Positions 33,990-42,345 of a stretch of DNA of 64,000 bases are shown in pieces. The notes beneath the pieces are model-generated. The model saw nothing but the letters and a program-made list of their open reading frames with translations. It was not told where the DNA came from and searched no databases. Both the position numbers and the translations under genes were made by a program. The first letter of the stretch is position 1; each line of letters opens with the position of its first letter. Source of the stretch: Lachnospiraceae bacterium JLR.KK008 (GTDB lineage: Bacteria > Bacillota > Clostridia > Lachnospirales > Lachnospiraceae); assembly GCA_037015955.1 (NCBI GenBank), contig CP143548.1, positions 2,722,001 through 2,786,000 on the forward strand, written 5' to 3'.

Positions 33990-34994
33990 CTATTTTTCCA
34001 ATTCCACAGTTTTCAAAAGCTCTCTGATCTCCTCCACACTCAGCCACTGGCTGTTGCTGCCGGAGCTGTAAGAGAATCCTTCCGGCACCTTTTTCCCCGT
34101 GGGCTGGGGTACCCTGCTCTTGCTCCACACCATCTGCGGATATACGATAAAATGCTTGTCATACTCATAGGTCGTCATGGAGTCTTCCACTGTCACCATG
34201 ATCTCATGGAGCTTTTCTCCTTCGCGGATTCCCACTTCCGGCATCACACAGCCAGGCAGCATTGCCTGTGCCAGATCAGTGACTTTAAAGGACGGAATCT
34301 TGGAGATAAAGGTCTCTCCGCCTTTTGCCTCCTCCAGCGCCTTGACTACGAGCTCTATGCCCTCGGTCAGACTGATCCAGAAACGGGTCATCCGATAATC
34401 GGTGATCGGCAGCTCCTTGCCGCCGTTTTGCAGAATATTGTAAAAGAACGGAATGACGGAGCCTCTGCTTCCGGCCACATTGCCGTATCTGACAATGGAA
34501 AAACTAATATCTTTGGAACCGGCATAGGCATTGGCCGCGATAAACAGTTTGTCCGACACCAGTTTCGTACCGCCGTACAGATTTACCGGATTGACCGCCT
34601 TGTCGGTGGACAGAGCCACCACTTTTTTCACACAGCCGGCATCCAGCGACGCATCAATCACGTTTTGTGCGCCGTGGATATTCGTCTTGATCGCCTCGTC
34701 CGGATTGTATTCACAGGACGGCACCTGTTTGAGCGCCGCCGCGTGGATCACATAGTCCACACCTTCCAGCGCCCTCCGAAGGCGCTCTTTATCCCGCACA
34801 TCTCCGATGAAAAAGCGCAGCTGATTTTTCTCATTCAGACTTTTAAATTCATTCTGCATGATAAACTGCTTAAACTCATCTCTGGAATAAATGATAATCT
34901 TCTTCGGATCATAATGCGTCAGTACATATTTGGTAAAACATTTTCCAAACGACCCGGTCCCTCCGGTGATCAATATCGTTTTATCGTTTAACAT
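33990..34994 (-). CDS. pseB: UDP-GlcNAc 4,6-dehydratase, inverting (PseB)
   Basis: 334 residues, soluble single-Rossmann dehydratase. T-G-G-T-G-S-F-G is at 10-17, A-A-A-L-K-Q-V-P near 85-92, S-T-D-K-A at 129-133 and Y140/K144 in N-L-Y-G-G-T-K, all as in PseB/FlaA1. It catalyses the first pseudaminic acid step, with C5 inversion. It is the first gene of the pse run, with GGAGG 7 bases before the ATG and a good promoter 80 bases upstream. Compare the long membrane-bound PglF-type enzyme at 14.6 kb, which keeps the C5 configuration. Confidence 0.94.
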   Translation of the reverse strand: MLNDKTILITGGTGSFGKCFTKYVLTHYDPKKIIIYSRDEFKQFIMQNEFKSLNEKNQLRFFIGDVRDKERLRRALEGVDYVIHAAALKQVPSCEYNPDEAIKTNIHGAQNVIDASLDAGCVKKVVALSTDKAVNPVNLYGGTKLVSDKLFIAANAYAGSKDISFSIVRYGNVAGSRGSVIPFFYNILQNGGKELPITDYRMTRFWISLTEGIELVVKALEEAKGGETFISKIPSFKVTDLAQAMLPGCVMPEVGIREGEKLHEIMVTVEDSMTTYEYDKHFIVYPQMVWSKSRVPQPTGKKVPEGFSYSSGSNSQWLSVEEIRELLKTVELEK

Positions 34995-35071
34995 TGCATG
35001 TCCTCCAGTTTTTCAAACCAAAACAGATCATTCGGTTTGCTGATTTCAGGTTTCATAAGAGTTGTTTTTGT

Positions 35072-35100
35072 ATTCTACCACAATTTTCCAGTATTAGCAA
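35072..35100 (-). promoter_or_regulatory. Promoter of the pse operon
   Basis: On the minus strand TTGCTA (35095-35100), a 17-base spacer and TAGAAT (35072-35077) form a sigma-A-type promoter with TGG before the -10 (extended). It lies in the 119-base gap between the GT2 gene and pseB, the first sizeable gap for several kilobases, so the pse genes can be expressed independently of the EPS operon upstream. Confidence 0.6.
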
Positions 35101-35113
35101 ATTTGCACTGTTA

Positions 35114-36139
35114 TTACTTTTTCCTTTTCCTCCATTTTCTATACGCCGTCAGCAGTTCATAATAAGCCAGAAACAGCAGACTGGACTTCATATGGAGGCG
35201 GATGAGCTTTTTCTGCTCCCTGTCATACTCCTGCCGAAAGTAAGAATTGTCCTGAAAGTCCGGAAATTCACGGAGCAGTCCCCGCTTCAGCTCATTCAGA
35301 AAATGGAGTTTCGGACGGCTGACTCCAATCACATACGTAAACAGCGTATTCACATAATAGAGTTTTGTGTAGGCAAATTCCAGTTCCGACCGGTATCGCT
35401 CATAAAAGCCATATGCCCGGCACTGTTCCACAAGCAGCTCGCCCGCGCGCATCCGGTCACGGCACTTCGCCTCGCTGATGGCGTGCGTCGTAGACACTGT
35501 GTCCTGATAATAATAATAAAGCGGCTCCTCCACCTTCTCAAAATGCCTGAAATGCAGCATCCATACCGGCCCCGCACAGTTATCTTCATAGAAGATCCCT
35601 TCCGGGAACCGGAGATGGTACTTATCTATAACTTCTTTTCGATAGATCTTGATGACCATACTGCATGGATTGCGCATCAGCTTTTTATATTTTTCCTCAT
35701 CAAGCGGCCCGGTCTGATCGATGGTATTGGCGTTGACGATACGTCCGATCTTCATGCTGTGCTCATGCGTCTCATGCAGATCGCAGCCCACGACATCCGC
35801 TCCCGTCTCCCCGGCTTTTGCCAGCAGCTTTTCATACATATCAGGCGCCGCCCAGTCATCGCCGTCCATAAACCCGACCCATTCCCCTTTGGCATGTGCA
35901 AGGCCGAGATTGCGGGCGCCGCCCTGTTTTCGGTTTTCCGGCGTGCGCAGCGCCCGCACTTTTTCCGGATAGCGCCGCCCGTATTCCAGCAACAGCTCAT
36001 ACGTCTCATCGGGAGAACAGTCGTCCACCGCCACAATCTCGTAATCTTCCACCGTCTGATTCACAAGTGAATCCATACAGTACTTCAGTTTTCTGCCCGC
36101 TGCCATGTTATAAAACGGCACGATAATACTCAGTTTCAT
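35114..36139 (-). CDS. GT2 glycosyltransferase (EpsH/EpsJ-like)
   Basis: 341 residues, GT-A fold. I-I-V-P-F-Y-N-M opens the protein, V-D-D-C-S-P-D-E-T is near 38-46, R-K-Q-G-G-A-R-N-L-G at 70-79 and F-M-D-G-D-D-W near 88-94, the metal-binding acidic motif. The C-terminal 100 residues are basic and probably sit on the membrane. It should add a sugar to the lipid-linked repeat. GTAGGAGTATGGG precedes the ATG. It is the last gene of the EPS run before the pse promoter. Confidence 0.87.
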   Translation of the reverse strand: MKLSIIVPFYNMAAGRKLKYCMDSLVNQTVEDYEIVAVDDCSPDETYELLLEYGRRYPEKVRALRTPENRKQGGARNLGLAHAKGEWVGFMDGDDWAAPDMYEKLLAKAGETGADVVGCDLHETHEHSMKIGRIVNANTIDQTGPLDEEKYKKLMRNPCSMVIKIYRKEVIDKYHLRFPEGIFYEDNCAGPVWMLHFRHFEKVEEPLYYYYQDTVSTTHAISEAKCRDRMRAGELLVEQCRAYGFYERYRSELEFAYTKLYYVNTLFTYVIGVSRPKLHFLNELKRGLLREFPDFQDNSYFRQEYDREQKKLIRLHMKSSLLFLAYYELLTAYRKWRKRKK

Positions 36140-36233
36140 CCCATACTCCTACAGAACGCTGCGCAGATGCTCCCTGGCTTCCTGCGACTTCATATATTGT
36201 ACACTTACCTCAAATTCTTTCAACGATTTTCCA

Positions 36234-37967
36234 TCACCGTTCCCTGCGTATCCCGCCGTTTTCTACCCGGTACACCAGATCACATTTTTCGATCGTCTGC
36301 AGTCTGTGGGCGATAATGATAAGTGTCTTCCTGCCCTGGAAGCGATTGATCGACTCCATGATCGCCGCCTCGGTGTCGTTGTCCAGCGCGGAAGTCGCCT
36401 CGTCAAGAATCAGCACTTCCGGGTCATTGTATAGCGCGCGCGCAATGCCAATGCGCTGTCTCTGTCCCCCGGAGAGGCGGATACCGCGCTCTCCGATGCC
36501 CGTATGAACACCTTCCGGCAGTGTCTTTACAAATTCATCAAGCTGCGCTTCCTTGAGCGCATACCATAATTTTTCCTCGTCGATCTCTTCCTCACGGATG
36601 CCAAACGCGACATTCTTCCGTATATCATCGTCAAGCAGAAAGATCATCTGCGGAATATAGCCGACATTTTTCAGCCATCCGCGATAGTCCGTCATCACAT
36701 TCGTGCCATCCGCACAGATCGTTCCCTCCTTCACTTTCAGCAGACCGAGCAGAATATCGACGATCGTCGTCTTACCGGAGCCGGAGCCGCCGACAATACC
36801 GACGGAACTGCCCACCGGGATCGTCATCTGCGCATGGTCAAAGATGAGCTTGTCCGTATTGGGATAGGCAAACGTAATATCCTGTAAGGTAATCTCCCGC
36901 TCTACCGGCATCTTTTCCCGGTCCTGCGCGTATGACAGATCAATGTTTTCCTCGCTCGTCTCCTCCAGCAGGTTATCGCTGACATTCATGAAAAAGGGCT
37001 CATAATAGGCGAGCTGGGTCAACTGGTTGTTAATACGGTTGGCGGAGGGCATAAGCCGCACTGCCGCCATGGCAAAGGCGGACAACGCCGGCATCATCTC
37101 CGTCAGGTCCTTTCCCGACAGCACGATCACAAGCATATAGGCGACCATACCGGCAATACAGACTGTCTCAATCAAAAGTTTCGGCGCATTGCTGAACAGG
37201 TTCAGCCGCTCCATGGCTGCTACATAATGCGTCCCGCGCTCGGCATACTCGCCGATAAAATAATTTTCCCGGCCCATAATCTTAATCTCTTTGATGCCGC
37301 CCACCGTCTGCGAGAGCCATTGATAGATCAGGCTGCTATAATCCTGATTCTCTCTTCCGGTGCGGTGCATGATCGGTTTGATCACTTCCTTGACAACGAC
37401 GAGCGTCACCACAAGCAGCCCTGCAATCACGAGCGTCATTTTGAAATCGACAACGAGCAGCGCCACCGCCAGCATAAAGAACACAATACATTCCGAAATG
37501 ATCTGCAGGAGCGAGAGAATGAGCAGATAAGCATTGACAACATCCGCGGCAATGATACGCTGGATCGTCGACGTCTCAATATTCAGGTAAAACTCATAGT
37601 CTCTCTTGACAAAGCTGCGCAGCATCTTTTCCTGCGTCTCAAACTGATTTTTGTATACAAAACGGTACATCACTTTCTGCTGCAGGAACAGAAACAGATT
37701 TTTAAAGACGAACGCCGCTACCATCGCCGCCATGACAAAGACAGTAAACTGCCTTGGACTGCTCATATGGAGCCCCCGGTAAACGCCGGCCATGATCTCG
37801 TTTTTTTCCACCGCATCCGGGCTGATCACAAGTGTCATCACCGGTATGATCAAAGAGATGCTCGCCGTCTCCAAAAAGGCGCCAAATACCATCATCACCA
37901 GCAAAAGCCCCATCGTCCGTTTCTGTTTTCCATTCATGATCACCATGAGTTTGCGATAAATTTTCAT
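36234..37967 (-). CDS. ABC transporter, PglK/MsbA-like lipid-linked glycan flippase
   Basis: 577 residues: six N-terminal helices, then an ATP-binding domain. Walker A G-G-S-G-S-G-K-T is at 393-400, the signature L-S-G-G-Q at 498-502, Walker B V-L-I-L-D-E-A near 518-524. Half-transporters like this dimerise; PglK flips lipid-linked oligosaccharide. It is the only flippase candidate in the window. I take the ATG at 37967 (GGAG 9 bases upstream, TAATG overlap with the previous stop); the longer frame uses TTG. The C-terminus stops soon after the H-loop region (A-H-R), about 25 residues shorter than usual, and the 94-base gap after it contains an open frame (see findings). Confidence 0.85.
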   Translation of the reverse strand: MKIYRKLMVIMNGKQKRTMGLLLVMMVFGAFLETASISLIIPVMTLVISPDAVEKNEIMAGVYRGLHMSSPRQFTVFVMAAMVAAFVFKNLFLFLQQKVMYRFVYKNQFETQEKMLRSFVKRDYEFYLNIETSTIQRIIAADVVNAYLLILSLLQIISECIVFFMLAVALLVVDFKMTLVIAGLLVVTLVVVKEVIKPIMHRTGRENQDYSSLIYQWLSQTVGGIKEIKIMGRENYFIGEYAERGTHYVAAMERLNLFSNAPKLLIETVCIAGMVAYMLVIVLSGKDLTEMMPALSAFAMAAVRLMPSANRINNQLTQLAYYEPFFMNVSDNLLEETSEENIDLSYAQDREKMPVEREITLQDITFAYPNTDKLIFDHAQMTIPVGSSVGIVGGSGSGKTTIVDILLGLLKVKEGTICADGTNVMTDYRGWLKNVGYIPQMIFLLDDDIRKNVAFGIREEEIDEEKLWYALKEAQLDEFVKTLPEGVHTGIGERGIRLSGGQRQRIGIARALYNDPEVLILDEATSALDNDTEAAIMESINRFQGRKTLIIIAHRLQTIEKCDLVYRVENGGIRRER

Positions 37968-39034
37968 TATACTGTTCTCCAATTATGATTTTCCGGGTCC
38001 TCATATTTATCCCAGAACGTATCGCCAAGATTGATCTTCTCGTCCGCGAAGTCGATTGTGTCCAGCGCCGTTGTGGCAATGGAAATCACTTTCCGAAAGT
38101 GCACCCCTTCCACAAAATTGAGCACTTCCACCGGAAATCTTCCTTTGATCACTGTGCAGTCGGGCCGCAGCTTCCCATAGTCGATCAGATCCCGCGGATG
38201 AGGTTTGATCACCACATGGCAGCCCTGACAGTAGTCCCGGATAATATCATGGCAGATATGCACTCTTGCCTCCTCCGACTTCGGGTGAGGCTGTGTCAGA
38301 AATAAAATGCAGTCACCCGACGCCTTTTCTCCGAGCTCCCGCAGAAATCCCCCGGCATCTTCCATAAAGATGCGCAACATCGTTCGTTTCTGGCCGGAAG
38401 TCAGACCAAGCTCCAGCGGTTTTCTCGGCACAACCTTATATTTCGGACACCTGTGACGCAGACACGAGAGATCATTGATCTCCATATCCAGACAATACTT
38501 GCCATAGCCGTTCTGGATAAAGATTACGTTTTTGGAAGCCAGAAAGGCTTTCAGTTTAAAGTGCCCCCTGTTGTCATAGTGAGCGCCGTCGAGATATTTC
38601 AGACAGTCGAGACCATCCTCCATGGCATGATAGTAAATATGTTTGTAATTCAGGTAATAACCGATCGGATCGCTGTCGCAATAGACATAAATATCCTGAT
38701 ACTGCCGGAAGTCAATCGTCATATAGGGTTCTTCCAGTCTGGCCAGCTTTTTGGTATAGACGATCCGGTTATAGAGATGCCTCACGATATTATGGTATGA
38801 CTTTTTATATTTCGCCAGCTCCGGGAAATGACTGTCACGCTTCTCGTCAAGCAAAAAGACGCTGCCGAATACCCCGGAAGCCTCCAGCCGTTCCTTCAGA
38901 CCGGAAAAATCGGTAGACATTGTGCTGAGCGCAATATCCGCCTGCCCCTGCTCTTCCTGCGGCAGATTCCATTCTTTCAGCAAAGAGACATAGACATTAT
39001 AAAAAGTATGGCACACATAGATTCGTTTTTTCAT
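37967..39034 (-). CDS. Sialyltransferase-motif glycosyltransferase (GT52/GT38-like), putative Pse transferase
   Basis: 355 residues, no membrane span. It carries the three short motifs shared by bacterial sialyltransferases: the acidic-acidic-Gly motif E139-D140-G141 in A-M-E-D-G-L-D, the HP motif at 279-280 in I-K-P-H-P-R-D, and a Ser/Thr motif S318-I-A-T-T. In these families the first motif is the base, and the His and Ser/Thr bind CMP. Because CMP-pseudaminic acid is made by the neighbouring pse operon and no other CMP-sugar pathway is visible, it is the best candidate for the pseudaminic acid transferase. The assignment to a GT family number is tentative. Confidence 0.65.
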   Translation of the reverse strand: MKKRIYVCHTFYNVYVSLLKEWNLPQEEQGQADIALSTMSTDFSGLKERLEASGVFGSVFLLDEKRDSHFPELAKYKKSYHNIVRHLYNRIVYTKKLARLEEPYMTIDFRQYQDIYVYCDSDPIGYYLNYKHIYYHAMEDGLDCLKYLDGAHYDNRGHFKLKAFLASKNVIFIQNGYGKYCLDMEINDLSCLRHRCPKYKVVPRKPLELGLTSGQKRTMLRIFMEDAGGFLRELGEKASGDCILFLTQPHPKSEEARVHICHDIIRDYCQGCHVVIKPHPRDLIDYGKLRPDCTVIKGRFPVEVLNFVEGVHFRKVISIATTALDTIDFADEKINLGDTFWDKYEDPENHNWRTV

Positions 39035-40266
39035 CTTTCAACCTTTCCGGAGCCTGTTTTATCCTCCGACCATCTGTTGCTTTTTTCTGCCCGCGTATAA
39101 GCATACCCTGCCCGCGGAGAGATGACGGCCGCCTTGCTCAATGGCCCTTCTCTGTTATAACAGGGCTTTCCGGCCAGGATTCCTTCCGCGAATTTCAGCA
39201 GGCTTTCCGCCGCAAACTGCGGATTCCACAATCTGACAATCGTGTCATATGCCTTCCTACCAAGATGCCTGCAAAGCTCCCTGTCTCTGACAAGCCGCTC
39301 TCCATATTCCAGAAATTCCCGAAGATTTTTATCGGCATAGACCATGCCGTTTTTTTCATGCTTCAGTAAAAACGGCACCGCACCGATCTTCGCATCGGCA
39401 ATGACGGCGCAGCCGCTGTTCATCGCCTCGTTGATAACCGCGCCCCATCCTTCCAGATAATTGCTCGTCATCAGGAATATATCTGCCCGTTCCATATAGC
39501 CACGCACTTCCGACGGGTTTTGGTAGCCGGTAAATGTGACCTTTTCCTGCAGGCCGTTTTCCCGTACCTGCGCCCGCAAACTCTCGTCCAGCTCACCGCC
39601 GCCAGTCATCGTCAGATGAAAGGGCAGCCCCTTCTCCTGTAAACGCTGTGCCAGCATAAGCGGATATTCCGGGTGTTTCAGCGGCAGAAAACGCCCCGCA
39701 AACAAAAGCTCCACCGGTTTTCCCGATGCGCCGGGCTTGCCGGACATCAGCTCCTCCATCTCATAGTACCTCGTTTCGGTAAAATATCCCCACTGATACA
39801 TCCGGTCCGGATAGGCCCGCACAATATGAAAATCCGAGGCCACATAAGCGCCCGAACATAGTAACCAGACATTTTTCTTCCGATACCTCGTATGATCCCG
39901 GTATTTCTTCAGGAGTCCCCTCGGAGAGACGGCCTTCCACTGCCCCTCCCGGTACAGCCGTTCGCTGTAACGGATGACAGGCCGCCCCAGCCGCAGCCGC
40001 TCCTCGATATATCGCTCATCCTCCACGCCGCCGAATACGACAATCTCACTCTCACGCACCAGCTTGCCGCACACATCCGGCTCTTCATACCAGCATTTCA
40101 GATACGGCAGCAGATCTCTTTTGACATTCCAGCCCATCTGCGCCCGCTCCTGCTCCATCTGCTCTGTCTGAATAAAGCAATAGTCCTCTCCCAGTTTTCC
40201 ATACAGCAGATCAGCGATCGGTATTTGATGATGATTGATATAATTAGACACAAAGGTAAATTTCAT
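39031..40266 (-). CDS. GT4 glycosyltransferase
   Basis: 411 residues. It opens with K-F-T-F-V-S-N-Y-I-N-H-H-Q, a start seen in a subgroup of capsule GT4s. The donor half has F-A-G-R-F-L-P-L-K-H-P, T-G-G-G-E and L-E-G-W-G-A-V-I-N-E-A-M-N-S-G near 290. A tail of about 45 hydrophilic residues after the fold is unusual and may be disordered. Overlaps both neighbours (ATGA with the downstream gene, 23 bases with the upstream one). Specificity unknown. Confidence 0.85.
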   Translation of the reverse strand: MKFTFVSNYINHHQIPIADLLYGKLGEDYCFIQTEQMEQERAQMGWNVKRDLLPYLKCWYEEPDVCGKLVRESEIVVFGGVEDERYIEERLRLGRPVIRYSERLYREGQWKAVSPRGLLKKYRDHTRYRKKNVWLLCSGAYVASDFHIVRAYPDRMYQWGYFTETRYYEMEELMSGKPGASGKPVELLFAGRFLPLKHPEYPLMLAQRLQEKGLPFHLTMTGGGELDESLRAQVRENGLQEKVTFTGYQNPSEVRGYMERADIFLMTSNYLEGWGAVINEAMNSGCAVIADAKIGAVPFLLKHEKNGMVYADKNLREFLEYGERLVRDRELCRHLGRKAYDTIVRLWNPQFAAESLLKFAEGILAGKPCYNREGPLSKAAVISPRAGYAYTRAEKSNRWSEDKTGSGKVER

Positions 40267-41539
40267 GGTAGATCTCCATCAGCCGTCTGTAATTGCTCTG
40301 CGGGTCGTGGGTACGCAGTGCGTGCGCTCTGGCTGCCCGCGCCATTTCCAGCACAGCCGTTTCCTCTCTCTCATCGAACATAAAGCAGATATGCTGCGCA
40401 AGAGCATCCGTATCTGCCGGCTCGTACAGGAAGCCTTCTTTTCCGGCTGTCAGCATATTATGGACGCCGCCAACATCTGAGCTGACGACCGGCATCCCCA
40501 GAAGCATCGCCTCCCCTACCGAATTCGGCGAGTTCTCAATCGCGGACGGGGAGACAAAGACATGGCTCCGCAAATACTGCTCCAGCATCTGGTCGGCATC
40601 AAGCCGTCCGAGAAAGGTCACTGCCTGCTGCAGATGGTATTTCCCGATCAACTCCCGCAGGTATTTTCCATAATTCGATATTTTGATCTTTTCCCTGACA
40701 GTGTTAAAGCGGGTGATTTCGTCACCTGCCACATATACGTGCGCCCCCGGATAACGCTCCAGCACTTTCGGCAGTGCTTCCAGCATATAGTGCAGTCCCT
40801 TGATCGGATAGTTGCCCTGACTCAAAAAAATGCTGAACCTGCGGCAATGCCGTCTGTCCCACTGCGCTCCGTAAAACTGTGGCCGCAGCGTCTCATTCAT
40901 AAAATGATAGGATGCGTCCGCATTGACGGCCGCCGTCCATTTTTTATCCCAGTCAGTCCGCCCGGTCACATGCGCCGCGCGGCTGATCGCTTCCTTCTCA
41001 TATTCTCCGCGCCTGCGGTATTTTTCCTGCTGCTGCAACAGATTATCCTTCCGCAGGAAATCCCGCAGCAAAGTCCGCCTGCAGATCCGCTGCGGCAGAT
41101 CCGCCATATAAGCATCCGCATAGACAAAGCACAGCCCCTGAATACCGATCAGCGTGCGCTGCGGCCTGTCAAAGGCCCTTGTCATCGCCAGCGTATGCGG
41201 ATATTCTGTGCCGAAACAATGAACGATGTCCGGCTCGAAATCCTCTATAATCTTTTCCAGAGCCGTCTCCAGGGCAGCGTCATAATTTTCCGGATGGACC
41301 ATATCCTCCGGAAATCCGTAGTAGGCAAGTGCGCCGGCCCTGCCCCGTATCGGCTCCCCGTCCACCGGAAAACAGATACCGAGCTCCATCTCTTTATCCC
41401 CTTCGCTCCCGATCATCGCAGCCAGACCGGACAGCCACCCTTCCTTATTGCTGGCAGGAAACCCCAGACTCCTGGCAATGGCCGGAAGCATAATATTGCA
41501 AAGCCATAATACTTTCATTGCTCTTCTCTTATCTTTCAT
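40244..41539 (-). CDS. GT4 glycosyltransferase
   Basis: 431 residues. V-L-W-L-C-N-I-M-L-P begins the acceptor domain, D-I-V-H-C-F-G-T-E lies near 108, and the donor half has L-S-Q-G-N-Y-P-I-K-G, V-A-G-D-E, and P-S-A-I-E-N-S-P-N-S-V-G-E-A-M-L-L-G near 340. The E-N-S-P-N motif variant marks a GT4 subgroup common in capsule clusters. The ATG overlaps the upstream stop as ATGA, so translation is coupled. Donor and acceptor unknown. Confidence 0.86.
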   Translation of the reverse strand: MKDKRRAMKVLWLCNIMLPAIARSLGFPASNKEGWLSGLAAMIGSEGDKEMELGICFPVDGEPIRGRAGALAYYGFPEDMVHPENYDAALETALEKIIEDFEPDIVHCFGTEYPHTLAMTRAFDRPQRTLIGIQGLCFVYADAYMADLPQRICRRTLLRDFLRKDNLLQQQEKYRRRGEYEKEAISRAAHVTGRTDWDKKWTAAVNADASYHFMNETLRPQFYGAQWDRRHCRRFSIFLSQGNYPIKGLHYMLEALPKVLERYPGAHVYVAGDEITRFNTVREKIKISNYGKYLRELIGKYHLQQAVTFLGRLDADQMLEQYLRSHVFVSPSAIENSPNSVGEAMLLGMPVVSSDVGGVHNMLTAGKEGFLYEPADTDALAQHICFMFDEREETAVLEMARAARAHALRTHDPQSNYRRLMEIYHEIYLCV

Positions 41540-42345
41540 CCTTCTTTTCGCGCATAAATGCAGGCCTTTGCTTTATGATAAATACCGGACAGTTTTTCAC
41601 TCTGTGCAATCTTCGTCCGCAGCGGTGCAAGTGTGACTGTCATCAGGAAACGATATTTCAGAATCTGGCGTCTGCTCATATATTTGTTTACGATCTCTTC
41701 ATGCTCTCTCCTGGAACGTTTTCTGTTTTCTTTCGTCTCCGAAAAGCCGCCGCCCTCATAGGAAGCGACTACAATCCGCATTGCCGCAGGGCGTACGCCG
41801 TCCTCAAAATAGCAGCCAAGAAAATGTTCGTAATCGGCCCGCACCTTATACTGCGGCTGATAACGCCTGCGTTTCATCAGCACCCCGCTGTAGAAGCACG
41901 CCTGATGACAGGGCACATTCCGGTAACAGGCAAAAGCATTGATATGGGGATTGGAAATGACTTTCGCCGATACGTTCCGGTTATAAATATCACCATAGTA
42001 AATTTCCGTGGACGCCTTATCCGTAGCAATCCATGCGTTTACCTTCTCCAGCACCTTTTCGTCATAAAAGTAATCGCCGCAGTTTAAAAATATCACATAG
42101 TCGCCCGTTGTCAGCGAAATCGCCTGATTCATGGCGTCGTAAATCCCCTTATCTTTCTGACGGACAATGCGGAGCCGTTCATCCGCGGGCAGTCTCTCCA
42201 CGTAACCATCCCCGGACATTCCGTCCTTGACAATGATTTCATAGTTGGAATAGCTCTGTCTGAGCACGCTGTCCACCGTACGCAATAATTCCTGTCCCGC
42301 ATTCAGACAGACGATGACGACGCTGAACGTGATCTGTTTTACCAT
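41536..42345 (-). CDS. GT2 glycosyltransferase (WcaA/WcaE-like)
   Basis: 269 residues, GT-A fold. S-V-V-I-V-C-L-N-A-G, V-K-D-G-M-S-G-D near 38-45 and I-Y-D-A-M-N-Q-A near 68-75 are typical of the WcaE-like group, with F-L-N-C-G-D-Y in place of the usual D-x-D region near 86-92. Sits one base from the EpsG polymerase gene. Probably adds a branch or backbone sugar. Specificity not predictable. Confidence 0.84.
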   Translation of the reverse strand: MVKQITFSVVIVCLNAGQELLRTVDSVLRQSYSNYEIIVKDGMSGDGYVERLPADERLRIVRQKDKGIYDAMNQAISLTTGDYVIFLNCGDYFYDEKVLEKVNAWIATDKASTEIYYGDIYNRNVSAKVISNPHINAFACYRNVPCHQACFYSGVLMKRRRYQPQYKVRADYEHFLGCYFEDGVRPAAMRIVVASYEGGGFSETKENRKRSRREHEEIVNKYMSRRQILKYRFLMTVTLAPLRTKIAQSEKLSGIYHKAKACIYARKEG

